From contig JALUWH010000088.1 in NCBI GenBank assembly GCA_027019685.1, positions 1-15,783 on the forward strand: a stretch of 15,783 nucleotides of DNA, read 5' to 3'. Shown piece by piece: positions 4,962 through 13,690 of this stretch. The notes under the pieces were generated by a model. That model did no database searches. It was not told the DNA's origin and saw only the letters and a program-made list of their open reading frames with translations. The number at the start of each line of letters is the position of its first letter. The stretch's first letter is position 1. Source of the stretch: Ghiorsea sp. GTDB taxonomy: Bacteria; Pseudomonadota; Zetaproteobacteria; Mariprofundales; Mariprofundaceae. The position numbers and the translations under genes are program-made.

Positions 4962-7133
4962 ATGAGTCGCATTTTTGAAATAACCGAACAAATTAAAACT
5001 TATATGCCTAAAGCTGACGTGGAGTTGGTGAATAGGGCATATGTTTTTGCTGCCCACGCCCATGCAAGACAACGTCGAAGCTCGGGTGAGTTGTATATTA
5101 TTCATCCCTTGGGCGTGGCAAAAAACCTTGTTGATTTAAAGCTTGATGTAAGCTCTGTGGTCACAGGTTTGCTGCATGATACCGTGGAAGACACCCACGT
5201 TACCCTAGAAGATATTGAAAACCGCTTTGGTGAAGAAGTTGCCCGTTTGGTCGATGGCGTAACCAAAGTTGGTAAAATTCATTTTACCTCATCAGAACAC
5301 AAAAAAGCTGAAAACTTCCGTAAAATGATTATGGCAACCGCCAAAGATTTGCGTGTGCTGTTGGTTAAACTGGCTGATCGTTTGCATAATATGGAAACGC
5401 TTGGTTTTATGCGAGCAGATAAACGTAAACGCATTGCTATTGAAACCATGGAAATCTATGCACCACTTGCCCACCGCCTTGGTATTCACTGGGTAGCACA
5501 GCGCATGGAAGATTTATCTTTTCAACATGCAGAGCCTGAAGCTTATGCAGCATTGCATGAAAAGCTGGAAGGAAAACTTGATTTCTTGGTGGAAACCAAA
5601 AAGCGATTGGCAGGTATTATTCAAGAAGCCTTACATAGACAGGGTATTGATGCGCAAGTGCAAGGGCGCATGAAAAATATGTATAGCCTGCATCAAAAAA
5701 TGCAACGTAAACGCCTTGATTTTGATGAAATCTATGATTTTATGGCGTTTCGAGTGATTGTTGAGGATACGCCTGCTTGTTATCATGTATTGGGTATTAT
5801 TCACAGCCTATACAGGCCTGTGCCAGGTCGTTTTAAAGATTATATCGCTTTACCTAAACCCAATGGTTATCAATCTTTGCATACGGCTGTAATTGGTCCT
5901 GATCATTTCCGTATTGAAGTGCAGGTGCGTACTGAAACCATGCATCATTATGCAGAAGATGGTGTGGCTTCACACTGGATTTATAAAGCCAATGAAACAA
6001 AGCAAGGTGCGGATACTGAATTAGAAGGTTTCCAATGGTTAAAACAACTTGCAGAAACTCTACATACCGCTGAAAACCCCGGTGAATTTCTTGAAAATGT
6101 ACGCTTAGACTTGTTTGTAAAAGAAGTTTATGTGTTTTCACGCGATGGTGATTTGTTTGCTTTACCTCGGGGTAGTACAGCATTGGATTTTGCTTATGCT
6201 ATTCATACTGATGTAGGGAATCATTGCATGGGTGTGCGCATTAATGGCGAACCTGCTGAATTTAGCCAAACCTTATACAATGGTGATGAAATTGAGGTGT
6301 TGACCAGTCCTGAGCAAACACCATCGGGCAAATGGTTGAAGATTGTTAAAACTTCGCGTGCCAAACAGCAAATACGACACTGGTTACGCGGACAAGAAAA
6401 GGAAGAGGCTATTCGTTTGGGTAGTCATATGTTACACAATGCCTTGGGTGATTTTACGATTCGTCATGATGTGCTGAAATTTGCAGGTTGTAAGGATGAT
6501 GTGGAGCTTAAAGAAAAAGTAGGGCGTGGTGAGTTAGAAGTCAGTACGTTATTTAAATATTTAAACAAAGATATTTCACACTCCTTGATTCGTAAACCTT
6601 TTGCAGAAGCTAAAATGCATGCTGCCAATTGTTGTTATCCGATTCCAGGCGATAGTGTAGCTGGCGTATTTGAATCAGGTCATGGTTTCATTGTGCATGA
6701 CATTCATTGCAAGGTATTACAGAAACAAGCAGATAAGTCAGTGGATGTGGACTGGCAGCCAGCAGAATCCTGCTTGTATAAAACGGGTATCGAAGTTTTT
6801 TGTCAAAATGAAAGGGGCTCGCTTAGCTTGGTCACAGCATGCCTTGCTGAACAAAATGCAAATATTGAAGACTTAAAAATTGAACAACGACATGGCTCTT
6901 TATCATCGTTGTATATTTTACTTGAAGTTGAAGATAGATTGCATTTATCACGCATTTTCAAAGCATTACGTGCATTGCCTCATGTGTCACGTGTACATAG
7001 ACACCACAACGAATCTTTACAAGCTCAAAGGGTAAAAGGACGATTTGGTTCGGTATTCCGTAGTGTTGCCTCGTTGGGTCAGTCTATTCGCAAGACCCTT
7101 GTAGAAAAAACGATTAGAAGGAAAAAGAAATGA
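4962..7133 (+). CDS. spoT: Bifunctional (p)ppGpp synthetase/hydrolase (SpoT/Rel)
   Basis: This 723-residue enzyme makes and degrades the alarmone (p)ppGpp in the stringent response. The N-terminal HD hydrolase appears intact: His48, HD at 72-73, ED at 76-77 and LADRLHN (137-143). The synthetase follows with GRMKNMYS (235-242), RFKDYIALPKPNGYQSLHT (290-308) and EVQVRT (319-324). The RxKD form (RFKD) is the type seen in bifunctional Rel/SpoT enzymes, against ExDD in RelA. Next come a TGS domain (about 385-448), a helical region, the CC motif AANCCYPIPGD (554-564) and a C-terminal ACT domain (about 608-681). A basic tail RRKKK ends the protein. No strong ribosome site precedes the ATG. Its stop overlaps the start of ridA by four bases (ATGA), implying translational coupling. 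Confidence 0.96.
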   Translation: MSRIFEITEQIKTYMPKADVELVNRAYVFAAHAHARQRRSSGELYIIHPLGVAKNLVDLKLDVSSVVTGLLHDTVEDTHVTLEDIENRFGEEVARLVDGVTKVGKIHFTSSEHKKAENFRKMIMATAKDLRVLLVKLADRLHNMETLGFMRADKRKRIAIETMEIYAPLAHRLGIHWVAQRMEDLSFQHAEPEAYAALHEKLEGKLDFLVETKKRLAGIIQEALHRQGIDAQVQGRMKNMYSLHQKMQRKRLDFDEIYDFMAFRVIVEDTPACYHVLGIIHSLYRPVPGRFKDYIALPKPNGYQSLHTAVIGPDHFRIEVQVRTETMHHYAEDGVASHWIYKANETKQGADTELEGFQWLKQLAETLHTAENPGEFLENVRLDLFVKEVYVFSRDGDLFALPRGSTALDFAYAIHTDVGNHCMGVRINGEPAEFSQTLYNGDEIEVLTSPEQTPSGKWLKIVKTSRAKQQIRHWLRGQEKEEAIRLGSHMLHNALGDFTIRHDVLKFAGCKDDVELKEKVGRGELEVSTLFKYLNKDISHSLIRKPFAEAKMHAANCCYPIPGDSVAGVFESGHGFIVHDIHCKVLQKQADKSVDVDWQPAESCLYKTGIEVFCQNERGSLSLVTACLAEQNANIEDLKIEQRHGSLSSLYILLEVEDRLHLSRIFKALRALPHVSRVHRHHNESLQAQRVKGRFGSVFRSVASLGQSIRKTLVEKTIRRKKK

Positions 7134-7516
7134 GTCAATTACAAGCTATACATACCAATAATGCACCCAAAGCAGTAGGCGCTTATAGCCAAGCGGTTAA
7201 ACACCAAGGCATGTTATACACATCAGGGCAGATTGGGCTTGATTCTCAATCTGGGAATATGGTTGCAGATGATGTGGCAAGCCAGGCCAAGCAGGTTGTG
7301 GCGAATCTAACGGCTGTGATTGAAGCTGCGGGTGGGCAATTGAATCAAATTATCAAAGTCACTATTTTTCTTGAAAATATGGATGATTTTCCTGTGGTAA
7401 ACCAAATTTATGCTGATTGGCTTGGGGAACATAGACCAGCACGTTCTACAGTTGCCGTTGCTGCACTTCCATTGGCAGCAAAAGTTGAGATGGATTGTGT
7501 TGTGGCTGTTGGATAA
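7130..7516 (+). CDS. ridA: RidA family enamine/imine deaminase
   Basis: RidA hydrolyses reactive 2-aminoacrylate-type enamines and imines released by PLP enzymes, protecting those enzymes from damage. The protein has 128 residues, the usual length. It shows GAYSQAV (17-23), TSGQIGLD (31-38), RPARSTVAV (102-110) with the substrate-binding Arg105, and KVEMDCVV (118-125) with Glu120. The start ATG overlaps the spoT stop as ATGA, and the ribosome site AGAAGGA lies in the spoT tail. The antiporter gene starts after 5 bases. The spoT-ridA neighbourhood is known from other Proteobacteria. Confidence 0.95.
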   Translation: MSQLQAIHTNNAPKAVGAYSQAVKHQGMLYTSGQIGLDSQSGNMVADDVASQAKQVVANLTAVIEAAGGQLNQIIKVTIFLENMDDFPVVNQIYADWLGEHRPARSTVAVAALPLAAKVEMDCVVAVG

Positions 7517-7521
7517 TTTCC

Positions 7522-9360
7522 ATGTTTATTGAAAGTACGCCAACCACAGCTTTTGTGATTGCTGTGTTGATTGCTGTGGCAGCACAGTTGCTCGCCGCAC
7601 GTTTAAAGTTCCCACCGATTATTATTTGGTTAATTGCGGGCATGGCTTTGGGAACCTATGGTTTGGATTGGATTCGTGCGGATTTACTTGCTGGTGCTAT
7701 GCATGCACTGATTGAACTTGGCTTGGCAGTCATTCTTTTTGAAGGTGGACTTAACTTAAACCTAAAAACATTAAAAGAACATGGTTGGACAGTGGGCAAA
7801 CTGGTGATTATAGGACCTGTTTTAACCATGTTTTTGGGTGGTTCCTTAGTACATTACCTTATTGGTATGGATTGGCCTATATCCTTGTTGTTTGGTGCTT
7901 TGGTGGCTGTTGGTGGTCCAACGGTGATTACGCCCATTGTAAGACAAGTGCGCTTGGATAGGGAAGTAAGCCATATCTTAAGTAGTGAAGCTATGCTGGT
8001 GGATGGTGTGGGTGCAATTTTGTCGATTGTGATGTTACAAATTGTTCTTCTGCCTGACCCAGATATGCTGCACAGCTTTCAAGAAATTATGGAGAAATTT
8101 GCTGTGGGTGCCTTTGTCGGTGTGATTGGTGGTTGGCTGCTAGGCAAGACACTTCAACACAATATCGCAGAAGGTGTTGAACTTCGTGTGGTTGTAAGTT
8201 TAGCCAGTTCATGGGGAATCTTCTTATTGGCAGACCAAATCAGTTCACAGGCAGGTTTGCTTGCGGTGTTAATTTCGGGTGTGATGTTACAACGCATGGA
8301 TATTCCTGATTTACAAAACTTAAAACACTTTAAAGGCAGCTTATCCATGCTGTTGATTTCCGTATTGTTTGTATTGTTGGCTGCAAATTTAAATCTATAT
8401 GTGATGGAAACTTGGTTGTGGCAAGGTTTACTTATCTTTGTGGCACTGGCATTGATGGTTCGCCCCTTGGTAGTATGGTTATCATCTGTTGGTGGACATT
8501 TGAATCATAAACAAATGACATTTCTTGCCTTTATGGCACCACGTGGTGTGGTTGCTGCAGGTGTAACCTCTTTGTTTTCTTTAATTTTATGGGAAGCTGG
8601 TAATCCTCATGCTGAGACTTTATTGGCACTTGTTTATATTATCATCATTGTTTCCGTATTTTTGTATAGTTTTTTAGCCAAACCCATGAGTCATTGGTTG
8701 GATGTGAAAGGTGGTTCGGATCGGTCTGTACTCATTGTTGGTGGAGGACAAGTAGGGGCTGAGCTTGGTCGTTTATTAAGTGAAGATAGAGAAGTTCGTT
8801 TTTTAGATTTAAATAGTGAAGTGGTGAAAAACTTAAAGCATGCTGGCTTTATAGCTGTACAAGGCAATGCATTGGATCCCTTGTATATGGAAGTAATTCA
8901 TGCTGAAGAAATTGATACCGTGGTTGCTATGACAGGCTCATCTGATCATAACTTACATATTGCACGTTTGGTACAAGAAAAGTTTCATGTTTCAGAAGTA
9001 TACGTGACTTTACAAGAAGGTGACGATAAAAAACATAGTAGTTTAATCCATCAATTACAGGTGAAGCGTTTGTTTGCCAAACCCTATACTTTTAGTTACT
9101 GGCATGACCAAGCTGTGCGTAAGCGCCTTGTATTTGATACCCAAGTGGTTGAACCAGGCTCTAAACTTATTGGTTTAAAAATGAGCGAAGTGCGGATTCC
9201 GCATGGTGTGCAACCTTTGGCTGTAGTGCGTAGGGGGCAGTCACATATCATCCATGATGATTTGGTATTGGAGGAAGGTGATGATATTTATGCCTTGCTT
9301 CGCCCAGAACGTGTGAAAGAAGGGCAAACGATTTTTACTGTGCCAACTGCGGCAAGTTAA
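7522..9360 (+). CDS. Cation/proton antiporter (CPA type) fused to TrkA-N and TrkA-C regulatory domains
   Basis: From the ATG at 7522 the protein has 612 residues. Residues 1-390 form about a dozen membrane segments with antiporter motifs: LFEGGLNLNL (72-81), GALVAVGGPTVITPIVRQV (125-143), SSEAMLVDGVGAI (154-166, with Glu156 and Asp161) and APRGVVAAG (339-347). Residues about 401-515 are a TrkA-N/RCK domain with the nucleotide-binding GGGQVG (407-412) and acidic LDL (428-430). A TrkA-C domain (about 539-595) follows. This is a membrane exchanger of Na+ or K+ for H+, probably gated by a nucleotide bound to the RCK domain; the ion cannot be told. An upstream GTG at 7495 would start inside ridA and adds a non-family Cys-rich prefix, so I rejected it. 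Confidence 0.88.
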   Translation: MFIESTPTTAFVIAVLIAVAAQLLAARLKFPPIIIWLIAGMALGTYGLDWIRADLLAGAMHALIELGLAVILFEGGLNLNLKTLKEHGWTVGKLVIIGPVLTMFLGGSLVHYLIGMDWPISLLFGALVAVGGPTVITPIVRQVRLDREVSHILSSEAMLVDGVGAILSIVMLQIVLLPDPDMLHSFQEIMEKFAVGAFVGVIGGWLLGKTLQHNIAEGVELRVVVSLASSWGIFLLADQISSQAGLLAVLISGVMLQRMDIPDLQNLKHFKGSLSMLLISVLFVLLAANLNLYVMETWLWQGLLIFVALALMVRPLVVWLSSVGGHLNHKQMTFLAFMAPRGVVAAGVTSLFSLILWEAGNPHAETLLALVYIIIIVSVFLYSFLAKPMSHWLDVKGGSDRSVLIVGGGQVGAELGRLLSEDREVRFLDLNSEVVKNLKHAGFIAVQGNALDPLYMEVIHAEEIDTVVAMTGSSDHNLHIARLVQEKFHVSEVYVTLQEGDDKKHSSLIHQLQVKRLFAKPYTFSYWHDQAVRKRLVFDTQVVEPGSKLIGLKMSEVRIPHGVQPLAVVRRGQSHIIHDDLVLEEGDDIYALLRPERVKEGQTIFTVPTAAS

Positions 9361-9364
9361 AGGT
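9359..9364 (+). promoter_or_regulatory. Ribosome binding site that selects the TTG start of gluQ
   Basis: AAAGGT overlaps the stop codon of the antiporter gene and lies 5-6 bases before the TTG at 9370. The protein then begins MKRTRFAPSPTG, the expected N-terminus. Confidence 0.75.
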
Positions 9365-9369
9365 TAGGC

Positions 9370-10209
9370 TTGAAACGAACACGTTTTGCGCCATCACCAA
9401 CAGGTTTGTTACACCTTGGTAATGTTTATTCAGCTTTAGCCTGTGAACATTGGGCAAAAGAGCATGATGCGCAAATTTTATTACGTGTGGAAGATATTGA
9501 TTTTACCCGCTGCAAACCCAAACATACAAAACAATTACTCGATGATTTGGCATGGTTGGGTATATCTTTTGATGATATGTCTTTTCAGCAGCAACGTTTA
9601 GCTTTGTATGAACAGGTTTTGCAACAATTAATTGATATGGATGTGTTATACCCATGTTTTTGTACGCGAAAAGAGGTTGATGCAGCATTGCTTGCGCAAA
9701 AAGAGAAGGGCAATGTTCAACAACGTGGTTTAGACCCTTATCTGGGCACTTGCAAACAACTTGATAAGCAACAACAGCAACAAAGAATGCAAAAGCAGGC
9801 TTATGCTTGGCGTTTGGATTGTGAGGCTGTATCGCAGCAGATAGGGCGGCAATGTGCTTGGTATGATATGCAAAATCATGAGCATTGCTTTGATGTATTG
9901 GAAGATATTGGTGACGTGATTATTGGGCGTAAGGATATTCGTTTTAGTTATCACCTATGTGTGGTGGTGGATGATGCAAAACAAGGCATTACTCATGTTA
10001 TTCGAGGTGAAGACTTACGCAGTAGCACCCCTGTACACCGTGTGTTGCAATGTTTGTTAAATTATAAGTCACCGCAATATTTGCATCATAAACTGATTAC
10101 AAATCAGCAAGGTAAACGTTTGGCGAAAAGTAAGGCATCACCTGCTTTAAAAAGCTTGCGAGATAGTGGGGCGACTGCCAAACAAGTACGAAAGTCTTTA
10201 GGTTTTTAA
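9370..10209 (+). CDS. gluQ: Glutamyl-Q tRNA(Asp) synthetase
   Basis: This is a short paralogue of glutamyl-tRNA synthetase that attaches glutamate to queuosine at position 34 of tRNA(Asp); it lacks an anticodon-binding domain. The 279 residues cover only the catalytic core. They show FAPSPTGLLHLGN (6-18, HIGH-type motif), RVEDID (39-44), a zinc site Cys96-x-Cys98 with Tyr124 and Cys128, HVIRGEDL (209-216) and a KMSKS-type loop RLAKSK (250-255). That loop is unusual; Ala replaces the residue normally before Ser/Lys. A glutamine-rich stretch (134-138) follows the zinc site. It uses a TTG start. It is the last gene of the plus-strand operon and stops only 4 bases before the convergent phoU stop. 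The lack of a C-terminal domain argues against gltX. Confidence 0.93.
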   Translation: MKRTRFAPSPTGLLHLGNVYSALACEHWAKEHDAQILLRVEDIDFTRCKPKHTKQLLDDLAWLGISFDDMSFQQQRLALYEQVLQQLIDMDVLYPCFCTRKEVDAALLAQKEKGNVQQRGLDPYLGTCKQLDKQQQQQRMQKQAYAWRLDCEAVSQQIGRQCAWYDMQNHEHCFDVLEDIGDVIIGRKDIRFSYHLCVVVDDAKQGITHVIRGEDLRSSTPVHRVLQCLLNYKSPQYLHHKLITNQQGKRLAKSKASPALKSLRDSGATAKQVRKSLGF

Positions 10210-10213
10210 GGCT

Positions 10214-10912
10214 TTATTCTTCACCTGAAAGCAAACGAGCTGCGGCTTCATGATCCACATGACGAATATCGTGACCACGTTCCATATAAATGACCATTTC
10301 CGCAATATTGGTAGCATGGTCGGCAATCCGTTCAAGATTCTTGGCTACATTGGATAAAATAATAGATGAACCAATCACTCTTGGGTCTTCCATCATATAA
10401 GTGAGCATTTCTCGGTACATACGTTTATATAAAATATCAATACCTGCATCTTTTTCGATAACAAGCATAGCAAGCTCTGTGTCACCACGTGAGAATGCGT
10501 CCAAAGCACGTTTGACTTGGCGCACCACTTTCTCACCCATAATATCAAGGTTAGAGAAGTTTCTGGGTGGATTTTCTTCGGCGCGTAACATGCCTTGGGC
10601 GATACCAGAAGCCAAATCACCCATACGCTCTAGATCCGTGACCAACTTGATAATACCCATGATGAAACGCAAGTCACCTGCTGCAGGCTGCCTACGCACC
10701 AATATTTCACGGGTCATTTCATCACATTGAACTTCCAAGGCATTAATCGCTTTATCGCGCTCTAGGGTTTTAAGTGCAAGCTCTTCATTTTGCTCAAGCA
10801 TGGACTTCACAGCATTTTCAATCGCACGTTCCACCAAGCCACCCATAGCAAGAATATGTGTCTTTATTTCATCAAGCTCTTCATCAAAGCGTTTCATGGT
10901 GTGTAATGGCAT
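10214..10912 (-). CDS. phoU: Phosphate signalling protein PhoU, distal copy
   Basis: PhoU restrains the Pst transporter and, in many bacteria, PhoR kinase signalling when phosphate is plentiful. The 232 residues form two similar three-helix halves, each with an ExxxD metal-site motif: TDLERMGDLA (92-101) and NLERIADHATNIAE (192-205). The ATG at 10912 has the ribosome site AAAGGAAC 6-7 bases upstream. It is the last gene of the pst cluster, separated from the other phoU by 131 bases that contain a candidate promoter. The sequence is clearly different from the neighbouring copy outside the motifs. In its conserved motifs (QPAAGDLRFIM) it is the more typical of the two. Confidence 0.95.
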   Translation of the reverse strand: MPLHTMKRFDEELDEIKTHILAMGGLVERAIENAVKSMLEQNEELALKTLERDKAINALEVQCDEMTREILVRRQPAAGDLRFIMGIIKLVTDLERMGDLASGIAQGMLRAEENPPRNFSNLDIMGEKVVRQVKRALDAFSRGDTELAMLVIEKDAGIDILYKRMYREMLTYMMEDPRVIGSSIILSNVAKNLERIADHATNIAEMVIYMERGHDIRHVDHEAAARLLSGEE

Positions 10913-10946
10913 GTTTGTTCCTTTATTAAAAATAATAGAGTGTGGG

Positions 10947-10975
10947 TTTATAATTTAGGCCAAAGAAAAAAGCAA
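10947..10975 (-). promoter_or_regulatory. Candidate internal promoter for the distal phoU
   Basis: On the minus strand TTGCTT (10970-10975) and TATAAA (10947-10952) are exactly 17 bases apart. Transcription would start about 30 bases before the ATG at 10912. No Pho-box-like CTGTCAT direct repeats are evident, so it may be independent of phosphate control. Confidence 0.4.
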
Positions 10976-11043
10976 GTATAATCAATAGGTTGTGATATAG
11001 CTTACAAAATATATGTGGCGAAAAATATGTGCGTTAAATATAT

Positions 11044-11742
11044 TTATTCATCTTCATCATCAAGCACATCATTGAGTTCTTCTATGCTTAAATGGCGAAC
11101 TTCATGTGAACTGGATGCATAAATAATCATTTCGGCAATGTTGGCAGAATGGTCACCTATACGCTCAATAACTTTAGCAATATTGGTTAAAGCAATAGAG
11201 TGGCTAATGCTTGCGGGGTCTTCAGCCATACGTGTAAGTAGCACTCTCTGGCAATTTTCATATGAATCATCAAGTAGCTTATCTTGCTCAATTACTTTTT
11301 TAGCTAAAAGAACATCATTATTAATAAAGGCTTTCCGCGTATTTTTGACTTGTGTGAGCAAAATCTCACGCATGATAGGCACAGAGGTTGATTTTCTTGG
11401 AATAAAACCATCCATTTCTAATGCATTTTGCGCTAGTTTGGTTGCCAAATCACTCATGCGTTCAAGGTCGGTTACAATTTTTGTTGCAGAAAAAACGGTT
11501 CGTAAATCTGATGCAGCAGGTTGAAACTGGATAATTAGTGTGCGTGCAAGCTCGTCAATTCTCAATTCTAAGGTGTTGACTACATCATCGCGTTCAATCA
11601 CACGTTTTGCCATTTCAACATCAACATCAAAAATAGAAGCTAGACTTTGTTTAATATTTTTCCGTGTGATTTTAAACATGGTATTGATAAGTTGGTGTAA
11701 CTCATTGAGTTCATTATCAAATCGACTAAGTGTATGCGGCAT
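11044..11742 (-). CDS. PhoU family protein, proximal (second) copy
   Basis: This 232-residue PhoU-family protein sits directly after pstB, with 9 bases between them and a good ribosome site (TAGGAGA). It keeps both motif segments: TDLERMSDLA (91-100) and VIERIGDHSANIAEM (191-205). The rest differs strongly from the distal copy, including an acidic tail DVLDDEDE. Because position and length match but sequence does not, the pair looks like an old duplication with specialisation, not a recent tandem copy. It is co-translated with pstSCAB and is therefore likely the member most tightly matched to transporter level. Which one acts on PhoR cannot be told. Confidence 0.92.
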   Translation of the reverse strand: MPHTLSRFDNELNELHQLINTMFKITRKNIKQSLASIFDVDVEMAKRVIERDDVVNTLELRIDELARTLIIQFQPAASDLRTVFSATKIVTDLERMSDLATKLAQNALEMDGFIPRKSTSVPIMREILLTQVKNTRKAFINNDVLLAKKVIEQDKLLDDSYENCQRVLLTRMAEDPASISHSIALTNIAKVIERIGDHSANIAEMIIYASSSHEVRHLSIEELNDVLDDEDE

Positions 11743-11751
11743 ATTTATCTC

Positions 11752-12513
11752 CTAACCAAATCGACCAGTAATATAGTCTTCAGTTTGTTGCTGTTGGGGC
11801 TGGCTAAAGAGGGATGAAGTTTCTCCGAATTCCACTAGGTTACCCATGTAAAAGAATGCGGTATTATCGGATACACGTGCAGCCTGTTGCATGCTATGCG
11901 TAACAATAATGATAGTGAACTCACTTTTAAGCTCGTCCATCAATTCTTCAATTTTTGCCGATGCTATAGGGTCTAGAGCAGAACAAGGTTCATCCATTAA
12001 AATTACATCAGGTTTGATGGCAATGGTGCGAGCAATACATAAGCGTTGTTGTTGCCCGCCTGAGAGCGCAGTGCCTGGTTGATGTAACTTATCTTTTACT
12101 TCAGCCCATAATGATGCTTTTTTAAGTGCTGTTTCTACAAGTTCATCCATTTCGACACCTTTTTTGGCGATGCCATGAATACTGGGTGCATAAGCAATGT
12201 TTTCATAAATGCTTTTGGGGAAAGGGTTGGGCTTTTGAAATACCATACCCACATGGGTGCGCAATTGCACAACATCAACATCAGGTGCGTAAATATTTTT
12301 ATTATCAAGCGTAACTTCACCCTCAATCCTGCATGATGAAATATGATCATTCATGCGGTTCATGCAGCGAAGTAGTGTAGATTTACCACAGCCAGAAGGA
12401 CCAATAAATGCAGTGATTTTTTTCTCAGCAACGGCCAAATTAATGCCATGCAAAGCTTGTTCCTTGCCATACCATAGTTTTAGGTCTTGGATGTTAATCT
12501 TTGTTGTGTTCAT
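11752..12513 (-). CDS. pstB: Phosphate ABC transporter ATP-binding protein
   Basis: This is the ATPase of the high-affinity phosphate importer, bound to the inner membrane through PstA and PstC. Its 253 residues contain Walker [10 protein letters not shown] (38-46), the Q-loop [18 protein letters not shown] (91-108, the PstB-specific form), the signature LSGGQQQRL (150-158), Walker B ILMDEP (171-176), the D-loop ALDP and the switch His206. The start is the ATG at 12513: AAGGTGG lies 5 bases upstream, and the protein begins [17 protein letters not shown] longer frame starting at 12555 would overlap pstA and is unlikely. Its start is separated from the pstA stop by a single base. Confidence 0.96.
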   Translation of the reverse strand: MNTTKINIQDLKLWYGKEQALHGINLAVAEKKITAFIGPSGCGKSTLLRCMNRMNDHISSCRIEGEVTLDNKNIYAPDVDVVQLRTHVGMVFQKPNPFPKSIYENIAYAPSIHGIAKKGVEMDELVETALKKASLWAEVKDKLHQPGTALSGGQQQRLCIARTIAIKPDVILMDEPCSALDPIASAKIEELMDELKSEFTIIIVTHSMQQAARVSDNTAFFYMGNLVEFGETSSLFSQPQQQQTEDYITGRFG

Positions 12514-12514
12514 C

Positions 12515-13690
12515 TTACCACCTTGTTTCAAATCGTTTGCGCAACCATACAGCAAGACTGTTCATCGAAAGCAATAAGCTTAGGAGCACAAGGATTGCTG
12601 CGGCAGTGCGTTCTTCGTATGCTCGGATAGATTCACCTGCCCATGTGAAAATCTGAGCGGGTAGTACTGTGGCTACTTCAGTAAAACCTGAAGGTGTGTC
12701 TGGAATATATGCCATCATACCAATAATAAGTAGGGGAGCTGTCTCACCCATAGCTTGCGCCAAACCAATGATAGAACCTGTTAAAATACCAGGCAAAGCC
12801 AAAGGTAGTGTATGGTGCCATACGGTTTGCCATCTTGAAGCACCCAAGCCATAAGCTGCTTCACGAATAGTGTGTGGCACCGCGCGCAGCGCAGCGCGTG
12901 TGGTAATAATAATGACAGGCAATGTCATGAGTGCCAAGGTTAAACCACCTACCAAAGATGAAGAACGAGGCACACCAAAGAAGTTGATAAAAATAGCTAG
13001 TCCGAGCAAACCAAAGAGAATGGACGGGATAGCAGCCAAATTGTTGATGTTTACCTCGATAATTTGTGTCAGGCGATTGTCAGGCGCAAACTCCTCTAGA
13101 TAAACAGCTGTCATCACACCAATGGGTAGTGCAACCAATAGGGTAACAATCAACACATAAATAGAACCAACAAGCGCAGACTTGATACCAGCCAATTCTG
13201 CCATTTTCGAATCACCATTGGTAAAGAAGTTGGTGTTAAAGTTAAGTTGAACTTTGCCTTCCTCTTGAAGTTTATCAATTTGTCTTTTTTGTTTGTCTTT
13301 GAGGCGGTTGGGTTTGTTTTTGAGGTATTGGTCAACATCTGCTGTTGCAACTACCCATTCATGGCGTGTGGTATTCATGACCTCGGGGTGGTCTTCCATA
13401 TATAATGGCAAGGTACGCAACCAACCACGGCTGACAATTTTACGGTAAGACTTATCAATGGCTTTACGGTAGCTTTTTTGTGAGGCTTCGTTGTAATGAA
13501 CCTCAACAAGAATCTGCGCCTGTGCCAGCGCGGAGTAACCTTGGTTAATGATATTGTAAAAAAAGAATACCAAAAATACTGCTGCCAAGGTTAGGGCAAG
13601 AATAGCAGAGCCTTTAAAGGCTTTTTCTCTGCGGTAACGCTTGCGAAGGCGCTTGTTAATTTGCATGTTATCTGAAACCTGCTTACTCAT
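12515..13690 (-). CDS. pstA: Phosphate ABC transporter permease PstA with extended extracytoplasmic insert
   Basis: This 391-residue permease forms the channel with PstC. After a very basic cytoplasmic start ([11 protein letters not shown]) comes one membrane helix (about 29-50). A long hydrophilic, Lys/Tyr-rich region (about 55-165) follows. The core then begins at about 172 with the usual membrane segments and the EAA loop [20 protein letters not shown] (278-297) that contacts PstB. Typical PstA proteins are near 290 residues. The extra region matches the layout of PstA proteins carrying a DUF3333-type domain, known mainly from alpha- and marine proteobacteria. The ATG at 13690 has AGGAG 5 bases upstream, inside the pstC coding end, and the two genes overlap by 8 bases. 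Confidence 0.93.
   Translation of the reverse strand: MSKQVSDNMQINKRLRKRYRREKAFKGSAILALTLAAVFLVFFFYNIINQGYSALAQAQILVEVHYNEASQKSYRKAIDKSYRKIVSRGWLRTLPLYMEDHPEVMNTTRHEWVVATADVDQYLKNKPNRLKDKQKRQIDKLQEEGKVQLNFNTNFFTNGDSKMAELAGIKSALVGSIYVLIVTLLVALPIGVMTAVYLEEFAPDNRLTQIIEVNINNLAAIPSILFGLLGLAIFINFFGVPRSSSLVGGLTLALMTLPVIIITTRAALRAVPHTIREAAYGLGASRWQTVWHHTLPLALPGILTGSIIGLAQAMGETAPLLIIGMMAYIPDTPSGFTEVATVLPAQIFTWAGESIRAYEERTAAAILVLLSLLLSMNSLAVWLRKRFETRW

Noticed and set aside
7495..7521. Upstream GTG start for the antiporter
   Set aside because: It would start inside ridA and add a Cys-rich prefix before a normal N-terminal membrane segment; the ATG at 7522 is adequate.
9370..10209. Calling this gene gltX
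   Set aside because: It has 279 residues with no anticodon-binding domain and carries the gluQ-type zinc site.
11138..11524. Plus-strand reading frames inside the phoU and pst genes
   Set aside because: They are antisense shadows of strongly supported genes, with no ribosome sites or recognisable motifs.
12514..12555. Extended N-terminus of pstB
   Set aside because: The extra 14 residues overlap the end of pstA, whereas the ATG at 12513 has a strong AAGGTGG site and a typical PstB start.
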